From contig NZ_JAAHGH010000086.1 of assembly GCF_010672525.1 (NCBI RefSeq), forward strand, positions 1 through 33,005: 33,005 nucleotides of DNA, read 5' to 3'. The translations under genes and the position numbers were made by a program. The stretch comes from Okeania sp. SIO2B3. GTDB taxonomy: Bacteria > Cyanobacteriota > Cyanobacteriia > Cyanobacteriales > Microcoleaceae. Below, in pieces: positions 1 through 8,345 of the stretch (its first letter is position 1; the number at the start of each line of letters is the position of its first letter). The notes under the pieces are model-generated. The model was not told the origin of the DNA, made no database searches, and was given only the letters and a program-made list of their open reading frames with translations.

Positions 1-24
1 AGACTATCATTCCAAACCACACGT

Positions 25-123
25 TCACGAAGTGTTGCGCCAGCAAACACAACCAAATAGCTTGGCTAATCGGTATTTTTGTCCCGGTGTTGGATATATG
101 CGATACTTAAATCTAGCTTTCAT
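25..123 (-). pseudogene. TnpB N-terminal relic (IS200/IS605-type), disrupted
   Basis: Reading leftwards from the ATG at 123, the first 25 or so residues (MKARFKYRIYPTPGQKYRLA, then KLFGCV) are the classic N-terminus of TnpB. The frame then runs into CWRNTS and a stop at 25-27. The expected continuation RVVWNDS is found in another frame just beyond (about 1-15), so roughly 22 extra bases containing TTGCTGGCGCAACAC appear to have been inserted after GCV. The short repeat GTGT flanks the extra bases. The rest of the gene lies outside the window. A matching left transposon end lies upstream at 183-225. Confidence 0.75.
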
Positions 124-182
124 AATTCCTATTTAAACTAATAGTATGATAACATATTTATAGAAATAAAATCAACTAAAAA

Positions 183-225
183 GTCGCCCTAGAAGGGCGA
201 GGCTTTAGACCCAAATTTTCGGTAA
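183..225 (-). mobile_element. Left end of the TnpB-relic element (hairpin plus TTAC)
   Basis: A perfect 7-bp stem, TCGCCCT / AGGGCGA with loop AGA (184-200), lies 60 bp upstream of the TnpB start. Read on the minus strand, the order is TTAC, CGAAAATTTGGGTCTAAAGCC, hairpin. The same order recurs at the left ends of the family A elements in this window (for example 14851 and 30842). IS200/IS605 elements have subterminal hairpins and insert 3' of a short target such as TTAC, so this is probably the left end of that transposon. Confidence 0.6.
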
Positions 226-349
226 GTGTTGCATTTGAGAACTATTTTTTTTTATCAGCAAAATATTCTCTTCTATCTGGTAATTTAGCCAAACTTTGCA
301 CATCTAAAATCAAAGACAAAAATGAGTTTTTTCTGAGGATATTTTTTAC

Positions 350-616
350 TTATAAAACTCGCTTTTCTTCTATTTTTAGGACTTTTTTTTTGCTGCTAAT
401 TTCTATGTAGTAACTGTTGGTAAGGATACCCCCTATGAGAATAGATATAGGAAAAAATGTTAGTGCAAATTGTTTATAAATTGCACCATGATGTTGCCTT
501 GATGGTATGATTTTTAATATTTTATCTCCTGTTTTATTCAGTTGTACTTTCTGAGAAACAACTAAGTCAAAAATCTTTTTACAGCCCAAAAAAAATGCCA
601 AAATAATATATATCAT
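350..616 (-). CDS. Possible small membrane protein, hypothetical
   Basis: An 88-residue open frame with two hydrophobic segments (residues 2-11 and about 48-67) around a basic middle. There is no clear Shine-Dalgarno site before the ATG at 616 and I recognise no family. It lies alone in an AT-rich region. It may be a real small membrane protein, a remnant or chance; the hydrophobic pattern is the only support. Confidence 0.25.
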   Translation of the reverse strand: MIYIILAFFLGCKKIFDLVVSQKVQLNKTGDKILKIIPSRQHHGAIYKQFALTFFPISILIGGILTNSYYIEISSKKKVLKIEEKRVL

Positions 617-1059
617 AGGTGATAAAATCCTATAAGTGAATTCTTATACTATAATTATATAATACTAATAATCATCTGTGTTACCTTCATCTGTCTAGGT
701 GATTTTAACTAGGTTTTATGGCTAACCCAACTGAGCGATCGCTGCATTAAAAACTTTTAAATTACTTTTAGAAACAAGAAAAACTATAAATATAGGTAAA
801 AACTTTACGAAAAACAGAAATGATTTCTATAAATAAAAATTTAACTCTTATACATTTTTTTTTATTGATTAACATACTTATGATATTATTAATTAATTAC
901 AGTTGAACAGGTTGAATAAATAAATTAAGTCCTAAAGTATTTAAAGAGCTAGAGCAAAACTACAAACAAAATTACTTAATTATATTACATTAGCAGTTTA
1001 ACTTAATTCAGAAAAAATTGATAAAATGAAAATTATAATTACTCACTAATCGAGGTTAT
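617..1059. other. AT-rich non-coding stretch
   Basis: About 440 bp of very AT-rich sequence with one HIP1-like site (GAGCGATCGC, near 736). I see no RNA gene or convincing ORF. It presumably holds the promoter of the gene at 1060, but no confident -35/-10 pair can be named. Confidence 0.4.
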
Positions 1060-2157
1060 ATGCAACCAAATTCGGAACAATTTTCCAGCTTTACTTCTAA
1101 TATTCAATACTTTGCCTATGGCTCCAACTTATCTAAATCATTACTAGAATTCAAATTAGCATCAAATCCTCAAACTAAGGATAAATACAATACAGAACCT
1201 AATTCACTGATTTTACATTCTCAACCGGCTATATTAAAAGATTTTGAATTGAAATTTAATTTATATGTGCCGACGAATAATGTCGATCCAAGTTATGCTA
1301 ATTTAGTTTATAAAAAAAATTCTACTGTACATGGTTGTTTGTATGAAATGTCACCAGAATGTAAAGCTGTAATTGATGGATTAGAAGGTAAAGGTCAAGT
1401 ATATCAAGAAGAAATTGTACGAGTTTTGCCTTATGGTTCAACAACTACTATTACAGCTCTAACATATATAGCTTACAAAGAACAAATAAAATTCCCAGGT
1501 ATTACAATTAAAGATGGAGTACCGCCTTCTAAAAGATATTTAAAAACTCTAATTTATGGTGCTAAAGAATGTAATTTAGATTCTGAATGGATCGAATATT
1601 TAAAAAATAAAAAAGTTGCTACAATACCTTTGACTAAATTATCAAATGAAGAGTTGAAAAAAATTAAGGAAAAAATTTATACTGCCAAAGATTTAGAACT
1701 TAAAAATTTACCATTAGACCAGGCTTTTAATGAAAAGGGAGAACTTATCAAACCTATTATTAGCAGTATTTGTGGGTTAGTATTTATGTGTAATCCGAAT
1801 CAAGGATTTGCGATTGGAGCAAGGGCATGGATTGAACAAATATTAGGACGAGATATGACAGTATTTTATGCAAGAAGATGTTTGCGAAATGAAGGCGTTT
1901 CATTGTATGAAACTGAACAAGATGTATTGTTAGGAGATCGAGATTGTCTAGATTATGTTATAGCAAATGCCTATGATTTATTGAGGCAATCAAGAATAGA
2001 AGGAGAAGGTGTATTTTTACTTGGTAGGACAACTAATTTTCATTTGTGGAAAGATTATTTGGGTGCATCTCAATGCAAGAATAAAGCCAAAAATTTATCG
2101 CTTTTAGGCAACAGCTCATCTGGCAACAGGCAACAGGGAATAGAGAATAGGGAATAG
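1060..2157 (+). CDS. Gamma-glutamylcyclotransferase-like protein with extra C-terminal domain; 3' end altered by MITE
   Basis: The N-terminal ~150 residues have the GGCT/AIG2-like fold signature: FAYGSNLS at 18-25 (substrate loop) and VHGCLYEM...IDGLEGKG at 90-112, where Glu109 matches the catalytic Glu of the 'LD.xEG' motif. The family cyclises gamma-glutamyl dipeptides to 5-oxoproline; the actual substrate is unknown here. Residues ~230-333 form a second conserved-looking region (CGLVFMCNPNQGFAIGARAW..., RRCLRNEGVSLYETEQDVLLGDRDCLDYV) that I do not recognise. The last ~32 residues (from GASQCK) are encoded by a 149-bp transposon-like insertion at 2061-2209. Without it the frame would read KDYLTSRS and stop. 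Upstream sequence is AT-rich with only a weak GAGG site before the ATG. No operon partner. Confidence 0.75.
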   Translation: MQPNSEQFSSFTSNIQYFAYGSNLSKSLLEFKLASNPQTKDKYNTEPNSLILHSQPAILKDFELKFNLYVPTNNVDPSYANLVYKKNSTVHGCLYEMSPECKAVIDGLEGKGQVYQEEIVRVLPYGSTTTITALTYIAYKEQIKFPGITIKDGVPPSKRYLKTLIYGAKECNLDSEWIEYLKNKKVATIPLTKLSNEELKKIKEKIYTAKDLELKNLPLDQAFNEKGELIKPIISSICGLVFMCNPNQGFAIGARAWIEQILGRDMTVFYARRCLRNEGVSLYETEQDVLLGDRDCLDYVIANAYDLLRQSRIEGEGVFLLGRTTNFHLWKDYLGASQCKNKAKNLSLLGNSSSGNRQQGIENRE

Positions 2158-2209
2158 AGAATAGGGAATATATAGGAAAAAAGTATTTTTGCAAATATGA
2201 GATGCACCC
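2061..2209. mobile_element. 149-bp MITE with 12-bp inverted ends and 8-bp target duplication
   Basis: The left end GGGTGCATCTCA (2061-2072) is the inverse of the right end TGAGATGCACCC (2198-2209). GATTATTT is present directly before (2053-2060) and directly after (2210-2217), as expected for a target-site duplication. The interior holds the heptamer-like tract GGGAATAGAGAATA. No transposase is encoded, so it needs one in trans. Confidence 0.85.
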
Positions 2210-2346
2210 GATTATTTGACTTCAAGAAGTTAGTCAAATTTAAAAATGTATGATAATGTTTGTCGTAACTTACTCCTCCTCTGAAATAGAGGTGAATTTT
2301 AGCCTAAATACTTAGGAGCTTGCTTCTAATTCTAATATATTTTATA

Positions 2347-2474
2347 TATAGCGCTACGCATTAAGGTTAGGAGATTTATAAAGCTTGTTCGTGGAGCATT
2401 TCCGCACCGAAAACCCTTTAACAGTTTACTATTCCCTATTCCCTATTCCCTATTCCCTAGCGCGTAGTGCTATA
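2347..2474. repeat. 128-bp inverted-end element with TATTCCC heptamers
   Basis: The left end TATAGCGCTACGC (2347-2359) is nearly the inverse of the right end GCGTAGTGCTATA (2462-2474). The interior has a CTATTCC heptamer run at 2429-2459. A related copy with the same outer end and the shared CGCATTAAGRTTAGGA segment lies in reverse orientation at 15199-15349. It fills most of the gap between the GGCT-like gene and the GUN4 gene. Confidence 0.6.
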
Positions 2475-2538
2475 AAATTTTAATTAAATAGGATTACTAT
2501 ATATTGAATAAATTATAGAATATGATGATGAATAATTT

Positions 2539-2544
2539 GGAGGT
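2539..2544 (+). promoter_or_regulatory. Strong ribosome binding site of the GUN4-domain gene
   Basis: GGAGGT lies six bases before the ATG at 2551, the best Shine-Dalgarno site in this part of the window, and it fixes the start. A short upstream frame (ATGATGATG... from 2522, 10 codons) ends in a TGA that overlaps the gene's ATG by ATGA; it has no ribosome site of its own. Confidence 0.7.
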
Positions 2545-2550
2545 TAATTT

Positions 2551-3183
2551 ATGATTAAGTATAAATTCAGAAATTTAACTATTTTATTATGGATTTTTTT
2601 CGCAGCACTTCCATCATTAGCAAATTCTAATAATCTAGAAATATTAACTCACAATAAATCAGATATTTCTCAATCTCAAATTATTACTTCACCAGAGCTA
2701 GATAATTCTCCTTACACTAAGTTGGAAAACTTATTAGCAGATAATAAATGGCAAGAAGCAGACGAAGAAACATACGATTTGATTTTAACTTTAACTCAAA
2801 GAAAGAGAGGAGGAGGTATCAATACAAGAGCAATAAAAGAAAAAATTTCTTGTGAAGAAATTAGCAATATAGATCGACTCTGGCGGAAATATTCTGAAGA
2901 CAAATTTGGTCTTAGTATTCAAATGTCAATTTACTTAGAAACTGGCAATAATTTGGAAGCATACGACCCACAAAGTTACCAACTATTCGGTGACAAATTA
3001 GGTTGGAGAAAAGCCAGAAAATGGAAACAATATGAGCAGTTAAATTTTTCAGAAAATGCTCCTAAAGGTCATTTGCCAATAGCTATAAGAGAGTTAGATG
3101 CTACTGTGAATATTCCAGAATTTATGATTACTAAACGTTTGCGTCGGATATTATATTCTAAGGTTCAAGAATGTAATCTCTAA
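2551..3183 (+). CDS. GUN4-domain protein with signal peptide
   Basis: Residues 54-~165 match the GUN4 domain: YTKLENLLADNKWQEADEET (55-74), then the signature IDRLWRKYSEDKFGLSIQ (107-124), and a LGW...W motif near 150-158. GUN4 domains bind porphyrins, and the stand-alone cyanobacterial protein activates Mg-chelatase in chlorophyll synthesis. This copy begins with a basic start and a hydrophobic stretch (TILLWIFFAALPSLA, 10-24) followed by a likely cleavage site before NSNN. That suggests export to periplasm or thylakoid lumen, or a membrane anchor, unlike cytosolic GUN4. The loop at 85-90 (RKRGGG) is unusually basic and glycine-rich. It is probably a paralogue rather than the chlorophyll-pathway gun4. 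It is convergent with the oxidoreductase at 3346. Confidence 0.85.
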   Translation: MIKYKFRNLTILLWIFFAALPSLANSNNLEILTHNKSDISQSQIITSPELDNSPYTKLENLLADNKWQEADEETYDLILTLTQRKRGGGINTRAIKEKISCEEISNIDRLWRKYSEDKFGLSIQMSIYLETGNNLEAYDPQSYQLFGDKLGWRKARKWKQYEQLNFSENAPKGHLPIAIRELDATVNIPEFMITKRLRRILYSKVQECNL

Positions 3184-3210
3184 ATTGAAGAAGGAGTCAG
3201 GAGTCATTTC

Positions 3211-3242
3211 AGTTATCAGTTATCAGTTATCAGTTATCAGTA
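3211..3242. repeat. AGTTATC heptamer tract
   Basis: Four tandem copies of AGTTATC between two convergent genes. The same heptamer occurs near 22193 and 23706 in the accessory island. Short heptamer repeats of this kind (STRR) are known from filamentous cyanobacteria. Confidence 0.7.
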
Positions 3243-3345
3243 CCTTGGCCTGAATTCAGAGGCTTGAAATATGGAACTTTATTTTTTTTCATCGGGCTAT
3301 GATCCGGATATGATATTACAAAGGTATTTTTTTCTCCAATACACT

Positions 3346-4329
3346 TTATCCCTCAACTTTAGCAACTATTTTACCTCGGACATGACGACCTTTTAAACGA
3401 TTTAATGCTTCTGGTATTTCCTCTAAACTAATTACTTCTGTTGACATTGAATTAACTTTTTTTTGTCTGACTAACTCCCCCATTTCTCTTGCCATTTTCC
3501 CTAAATCTTTAATTGCTTTTTTATCCCCAGATAAATAAGCTCCTCCCAAAGCAACTTCGTGAATAGAAGCAGCAATACTAAAAGGTTTAAACTTACTAAA
3601 ATCAGGCAACCCAGCAATACAAGCAATTCCACCATTAAATGCCAACATTTCAAAACCTTTTGTTGCAGTTTCCGAACTAACCGTATCTAAAATTGCATCA
3701 ACACCACGTCCTTTAGTAATTTCTTTCACCCTAACAACTACATCCTCATTTTTATAGTCAATTAAATGCTTTGCTCCCAACTGTTGTACATAGTCAAAAT
3801 TATTCTGAGAACAAGTTGTAATTACCTCCAACCCAGTTAACACTGCCAACTGTATCCCAAAACTACCAACCCCACCAGCACCACCATGAATTAAAATAGT
3901 TTGCTCTGACTGAATGTGCAAGCGTCGATGCAAAGCTTGGTAAGCAGTCAAACCCGCACAAGGAATAGCAGCAGCTTCAGTAAAAGATACACCTTCTGGA
4001 AGTGGAGCAACTGCTATAGCGGTAGCGTTAGTATATTCTGCATAACCTCCAGGTTTCGACAAATTCCCATGATAATAAACTTTATCCCCAACTTGCCAGT
4101 CAGTAACATTAGCACCGACAGCATCCACAACCCCTGCCACATCTAACCCCAAAATAAATGGATAATTCCACCTGGAAAACCCAGAAGCAGCCACTTTATA
4201 GTCAACAGGGTTTAATCCGACCGCATGAACTTTTACCCTAATTTCATCTACTTCTGGCTGTGGTAAGGGCATTTCTGCAATATGTAAACTATTAGGAATT
4301 CCTGGTTGATCCAATACTAATGCTTTCAT
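3346..4329 (-). CDS. MDR-family zinc-free NAD(P)H:quinone oxidoreductase-like protein
   Basis: A medium-chain dehydrogenase/reductase of normal length (327 aa). It has an N-terminal GroES-like part with GLNPVDYK (38-45) and LGLDVAGVVDAVG (60-72), and a Rossmann part with the nucleotide-binding loop GGAGGVG (149-155). It lacks the catalytic Cys/His zinc ligands and the four-cysteine structural zinc lobe, as in quinone oxidoreductases. The reaction is probably NAD(P)H-dependent reduction of a quinone or enone; the substrate is unknown. The start follows the stop of the upstream gene by 9 bp, with a GAAGAG ribosome-site-like sequence, so the two are probably co-transcribed. Confidence 0.85.
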   Translation of the reverse strand: MKALVLDQPGIPNSLHIAEMPLPQPEVDEIRVKVHAVGLNPVDYKVAASGFSRWNYPFILGLDVAGVVDAVGANVTDWQVGDKVYYHGNLSKPGGYAEYTNATAIAVAPLPEGVSFTEAAAIPCAGLTAYQALHRRLHIQSEQTILIHGGAGGVGSFGIQLAVLTGLEVITTCSQNNFDYVQQLGAKHLIDYKNEDVVVRVKEITKGRGVDAILDTVSSETATKGFEMLAFNGGIACIAGLPDFSKFKPFSIAASIHEVALGGAYLSGDKKAIKDLGKMAREMGELVRQKKVNSMSTEVISLEEIPEALNRLKGRHVRGKIVAKVEG

Positions 4330-4338
4330 TTTTCTCTT

Positions 4339-5337
4339 CTAAAGTTGAATTGTAATTTTACCAAAATGGGAACCTGTTTCCATATAACTTAGTGCTTCTG
4401 GAGCTGACTCAAATGGAAAGACGCGATCGCATACAGGATGCAATTTATTCACATATATCGCCTTATTCATTGCCTCAAACATCTGGCGCGAACCGACAAA
4501 AATTCCTTGTATCCGGACTCCTTTCATCACTGCTGGTAAAGGATTAAATTCTGCTTGCGCTCCTGCTAATACACCTATTAAACTAATTTGCCCTCCCATT
4601 TTGACTGCTTTTAAAGACTTACTCAAAGTATTTGCTCCACCAACTTCCACAATATAATCAACTCCCACTCCCTCGGTTAACGTCAACACCTGTTTTTCCC
4701 ACTTCGGTACAGACTTATAATTAATCACATCAGATGCACCTAACTGCTTCACCCTCTCCAACTTTTCATCACTACTGGAAGTTGCTATGACCCTTGCTCC
4801 TGCCATAACTGCAAACTGTAAAGCAAACAAAGAAACTCCACCTGTTCCCATAACTAGAACTGTTTCCCCTGGTTTTAAACCTGCTTCCATTAAAGCGTGC
4901 CAAGCTGTTACTGCAGCGCAAGGTAAAGTTGCTGCTTCTGTATCAGATAAGTGAGACGGAATACTTACTAAACCATCTTCAGACAACACTACATACTCTG
5001 CCAACATTCCGTTAACTTCACCACCCAAAGCAGACTTAAATACCTCCTTAGTTAAATTACCCGATCGCCATTTCTGCATAAAAATACCTGCAACTCTATC
5101 TCCAGGTTTAAATTTAGTAACACCTTCTCCTGCAGACACAACTTCTCCAACTCCATCCGAACACGGAATAACAGGCAAACGTAGATGGGGGTAGTAAAGA
5201 CCTTTAACCATTAAAATATCTCGATAGTTAACCGAGACTGCTTTTACCCTGACCAAAACTTCTCCAAATTTTGGTTGTGGTTGTGGTTTTTCTGTTAAGA
5301 CTAAATTACCAAATTCCTGAATTTCAAAAGCTCTCAC
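4339..5337 (-). CDS. MDR-family alcohol dehydrogenase-like protein
   Basis: 332 aa. The GroES-like half has NYRDILMVKG (37-46) and PCSDGVGEVVSAGEGV (58-73); the Rossmann half has GTGGVSLFALQFA (164-176) and ends with FPFESAPEALSYMETGSHFGKITI. This arrangement fits the 'MDR7' type, annotated as zinc-dependent alcohol dehydrogenase although the usual zinc-binding cysteines are not visible. The start is GTG at 5337 with GGGAGA nine bases upstream; no ATG is better placed. It is the first gene of a two-gene unit with the oxidoreductase at 3346-4329. Its upstream region abuts the 135-bp tandem array, so the promoter must lie in or near repeat DNA. Confidence 0.85.
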   Translation of the reverse strand: MRAFEIQEFGNLVLTEKPQPQPKFGEVLVRVKAVSVNYRDILMVKGLYYPHLRLPVIPCSDGVGEVVSAGEGVTKFKPGDRVAGIFMQKWRSGNLTKEVFKSALGGEVNGMLAEYVVLSEDGLVSIPSHLSDTEAATLPCAAVTAWHALMEAGLKPGETVLVMGTGGVSLFALQFAVMAGARVIATSSSDEKLERVKQLGASDVINYKSVPKWEKQVLTLTEGVGVDYIVEVGGANTLSKSLKAVKMGGQISLIGVLAGAQAEFNPLPAVMKGVRIQGIFVGSRQMFEAMNKAIYVNKLHPVCDRVFPFESAPEALSYMETGSHFGKITIQL

Positions 5338-5348
5338 AAAATTATCTC

Positions 5349-5808
5349 CCTATTTTTACTTCTTCCCTCTTCCCTCTTCCTTCTTCCTTCTTTTTTAGCA
5401 GTCGAAGGAAGGGTGCGAGTATATCAAAAACTTAAAATTCAAACAACGCAAGATTTTTTTTGTCTTTCGCTCCTTCCTTATTCCCTATTTTTACTTCTTC
5501 CCTCTTCCCTCTTCCTTCTTCCTTCTTTTTTAGCAGTCGAAGGAAGGGTGCGAGTATATCAAAAACTTAAAATTCAAACAACGCAAGATTTTTTTTGTCT
5601 TTCGCTCCTTCCTTATTCCCTATTTTTACTTCTTCCCTCTTCCCTCTTCCTTCTTCCTTCTTTTTTAGCAGTCGAAATAAGGGTGCGGGTATATCAAAAA
5701 CTTAAAATTCAGACAACGCAAGATTTTTTTTGTCTTTCGCTCCTTCCTTCTTCCCTATTTTTACTTCTTCCCTCTTCCCTCTTCCTTCTTCCCTCTTCCT
5801 TCTTCCTT
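5349..5808. repeat. 135-bp tandem repeat, three copies plus a partial fourth
   Basis: The landmark GTCGAA recurs at 5401, 5536 and 5671, a constant period of 135 bp. Each unit has a pyrimidine-rich part (CTTCCCT/CTTCCTT heptamers) and a unique part (GGTGCGAGTATATCAAAAAC ... TTTTTTTGTCTTTCGCTCC). Copies 1 and 2 look almost identical, indicating recent amplification; copy 3 differs at a few positions (GTCGAAATAA, GCGGG). Because 135 is divisible by three, it creates a long spurious plus-strand ORF. The partial fourth copy supplies the end of the glmU reading frame. Confidence 0.9.
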
Positions 5809-7188
5809 CTTCTCATCAGACTGCTTTAACCGCCAACCTTTTCTCGTAAGTTGTCGAGAGCGAGCAATAACCAGACTATCATCTTCCACATTCTTTGTTA
5901 CTACCGAACCTGCCGCCACCGTCACATCTTCCCCCAAAGTAACAGGAGCAACCAATACACTATTTGCACCAGTTTTAGAGCGATCGCCAATTTCGGTATG
6001 ATGTTTTTTCACCCCATCATAGTTAGCAATAATTGTACCTGCACCAACATTTACCTTTTCTCCCAAAGTCGCATCCCCTAAATAAGATAAATGAGCTGCA
6101 TTAGTGCGATCGCCCACCTGAGCTTTTTTCAATTCTACAAAATTACCAATTCGACAGTGGGAACCCACTTGAGAATCTCCTCGTAGATGTGCATAAGGGC
6201 CAATACGAGTACGATCGGCCACCGTACTATCAGAAATCACCGAATACAAAATAGATACATTTTTACCGATCTGACTATTTTCAATCAAACTTCCAGGCCC
6301 AATGCGACTACCAGCACCGATGATACTTCGACCCCGAATATGAGTTTGTGGTTCAATAATCACGTCCCGTTGTAACAAAACTGTATCATCAATAGTTATA
6401 CTATTAGGGTCTATCAAAGTTACTCCGGCACTCATCCAATCATCTTTAACCCGCGCTTGCAAAATGTCATAAGCTGTAGCCAAGTGTTTACGGTCGTTAA
6501 TACCAACAATTTCTTGATAGTCATTCACATCAACTGCCATAACAGGGCTGAGAAAATTAACTGTATCTGTTATGTAGTACTCTTGTTGGTCATTATTTGT
6601 GGTAAGTCTTGGTAAAATCTCTGCTAAAGCTGGCCAGTTAAAACAGTAGACTCCAGCATTGACTCGGTGGTTTTGCTTCTGAGCTGCCGTACAGTCTCGG
6701 TCTTCTACTATTTGCGTAACGATATTATTTATATCACAGAATATTCTACCGTAACCTTTGGGATTAGGCAGATTCGCAGTCAAGATGGTTGCTGCATTTT
6801 GATTTTCTTTGTGAGTGTCGATTAAATTCTTTAGAGTTTCTGGCCGTAATAATGGTACATCCCCATTTAAAACTAGAAGGTCTTCAGAAAAACCTTCCAG
6901 AATGGGTAATAACTGTTGAACGGCATGACCAGTCCCTAATTGTTCCCTTTGCTCTACAAATTCCGGGGTGGGTAAGTTATCGTCTTGATTTTCAGTATTA
7001 AGAAGAGACTCTTGTACAAGGTCTCCACGATAACCAACTATAATAATTATTCTCGATGGTTGAATAGAAACACAACTTTTCAAGACCCGTTCAACTAAGG
7101 TACAGGAACCTAACTGGTGTAATACCTTGGGTAGGTCAGACTTCATTCTGGTGCCACGTCCAGCCGCTAAAATTGCTACCGCTACCAT
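5761..7188 (-). CDS. glmU: Bifunctional UDP-GlcNAc pyrophosphorylase / glucosamine-1-P acetyltransferase
   Basis: GlmU makes UDP-N-acetylglucosamine in two steps, acetylating glucosamine-1-phosphate and then uridylylating it, for peptidoglycan and other envelope glycans. The N-terminal nucleotidyltransferase has [18 protein letters not shown] (7-24), LNGDVPLL and the NAGVYCF region. The C-terminal half is a left-handed beta-helix with hexapeptide repeats and the acetyltransferase active region [20 protein letters not shown]...NYDGVKKH. At 475 aa it is about 20 longer than usual. The normal end is near RKGWRLK; the remaining [19 protein letters not shown] is encoded by the heptamer-rich end of the 135-bp array, which also supplies the stop. 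The tail is probably harmless because it follows the last helix. Not in an obvious operon. Confidence 0.95.
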   Translation of the reverse strand: MVAVAILAAGRGTRMKSDLPKVLHQLGSCTLVERVLKSCVSIQPSRIIIIVGYRGDLVQESLLNTENQDDNLPTPEFVEQREQLGTGHAVQQLLPILEGFSEDLLVLNGDVPLLRPETLKNLIDTHKENQNAATILTANLPNPKGYGRIFCDINNIVTQIVEDRDCTAAQKQNHRVNAGVYCFNWPALAEILPRLTTNNDQQEYYITDTVNFLSPVMAVDVNDYQEIVGINDRKHLATAYDILQARVKDDWMSAGVTLIDPNSITIDDTVLLQRDVIIEPQTHIRGRSIIGAGSRIGPGSLIENSQIGKNVSILYSVISDSTVADRTRIGPYAHLRGDSQVGSHCRIGNFVELKKAQVGDRTNAAHLSYLGDATLGEKVNVGAGTIIANYDGVKKHHTEIGDRSKTGANSVLVAPVTLGEDVTVAAGSVVTKNVEDDSLVIARSRQLTRKGWRLKQSDEKKEEGRGKKEEGRGKK

Positions 7189-7454
7189 GATTTTTGGGAT
7201 TATGTTCTTATTGAATAAGAAACGTTATATTACTGAATTTATAATACCCATACTCTCATATATGACAGTCTTCGAGGTGGTTGTTGAGAAAAAGTGGGGA
7301 ATGGGGAGATGGGGAGATGGGGAGATGGGGAGTTGGGGAGTAGAGAACCCACCCCTAACCCCTCCCAGGAGGGGAATATCGAGAAAGATTTGGCAGTGGC
7401 GCATCGGTTGGAACATTTTTTAGTGGATTTGATATAAAAAGCAGATAATATAAG
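7189..7454. repeat. Repeat mosaic upstream of glmU
   Basis: It holds a GGGGAGAT(G) minisatellite at about 7298-7340, one copy of the CCCCTCC/GGAGGGG hairpin repeat (7346-7376), and the segment ATCGAGAAAGATTTGGCA...GAACATTTTTTAGTGGATTTG (7377-7433) that recurs at 24773-24843. No gene is seen. The glmU promoter is presumably within 7190-7300 but I cannot define it. Confidence 0.6.
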
Positions 7455-8345
7455 ACTTTTAGCTATTGGGTAGTCTGTACAATTTATCAATATACCCCTC
7501 AAGCACTGCTATAGTTTCATCACTTCTGACTTTTAACTTTTAACTTTTGACTTTTGACTTTTAAATACTGGGTAGTCTCTGCAATTTGTCAATATACCTC
7601 TCAAGCACTGCTATAGTTTCATCACTTCTGACTTTTGACTTTTAAATTTTAACTTTTGACTTTTAAATACTGGGTAGTCTCTGGAATTTGTCAATATACC
7701 TCTCAAGCACTGCTATAGTTTCATCACTTCTGACTTTTGACTTTTAAATTTTAACTTTTGACTTTTAACTTTTGACTTTTAAATACTGGGTAGTCTCTGG
7801 AATTTGTCAATATACCTCTCAAGCACTGCTATAGTTTCATCACTTCTGACTTTTGACTTTTGACTTTTAAATACTGGGTAGTCTCTGGAATTTGTCAATA
7901 TACCCCTCAAGCACTGCTATAGTTTCATCACTTCTGACTTTTGACTTTTGACTTTTGACTTTTGACTTTTAACTTTTGACTTTTAAATACTGGGTAGTCT
8001 CTGGAATTTGTCAATATACCTCTCAAGCACTGCTATAGTTTCATCACTTCTGACTTTTGACTTTTGACTTTTGACTTTTGACTTTTAAATACTGGGTAGT
8101 CTCTGGAATTTGTCAATATACCCCTCAAGCACTGCTATAGTTTCATCACTTCTGACTTTTGACTTTTGACTTTTGACTTTTAAATACTGGATAGTCTCTG
8201 CAATTTGTAAATATACACCTCAAGCACTGCTATAGTTTCATCAAATCTGACTTTTGACTTTTGACTTTTGACTTTTAAATACTGGATAGTCTCTGCAATT
8301 TGTAAATATACCCCTCAAGCACTGCTATAGTTTCATCACTTCTGA
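7455..8345. repeat. Nine-unit tandem array with nested, variable heptamers
   Basis: The core AAGCACTGCTATAGTTTCAT begins at 7501, 7603, 7705, 7821, 7909, 8025, 8127, 8222 and 8317. Spacings are 102, 102, 116, 88, 116, 102, 95 and 95 bp. All differ by multiples of 7, because each unit carries a different number of ACTTTTG/ACTTTTA heptamers. The remainder of the unit (ACTGGGTAGTCTCTGGAATT...) is nearly constant. The array ends against the 3' end of the mnmD-like gene. It is not CRISPR: there are no unique spacers. Confidence 0.93.

Noticed and set aside
5413-5829. 138-aa plus-strand ORF
   Set aside because: It is the 135-bp tandem repeat read in an open frame and overlaps the end of glmU; the protein is three near-identical 45-aa copies.
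7455-8345. CRISPR array
   Set aside because: The units are repeated along nearly their full length, and length differences are heptamer counts. There are no unique spacers of constant size and no cas genes.
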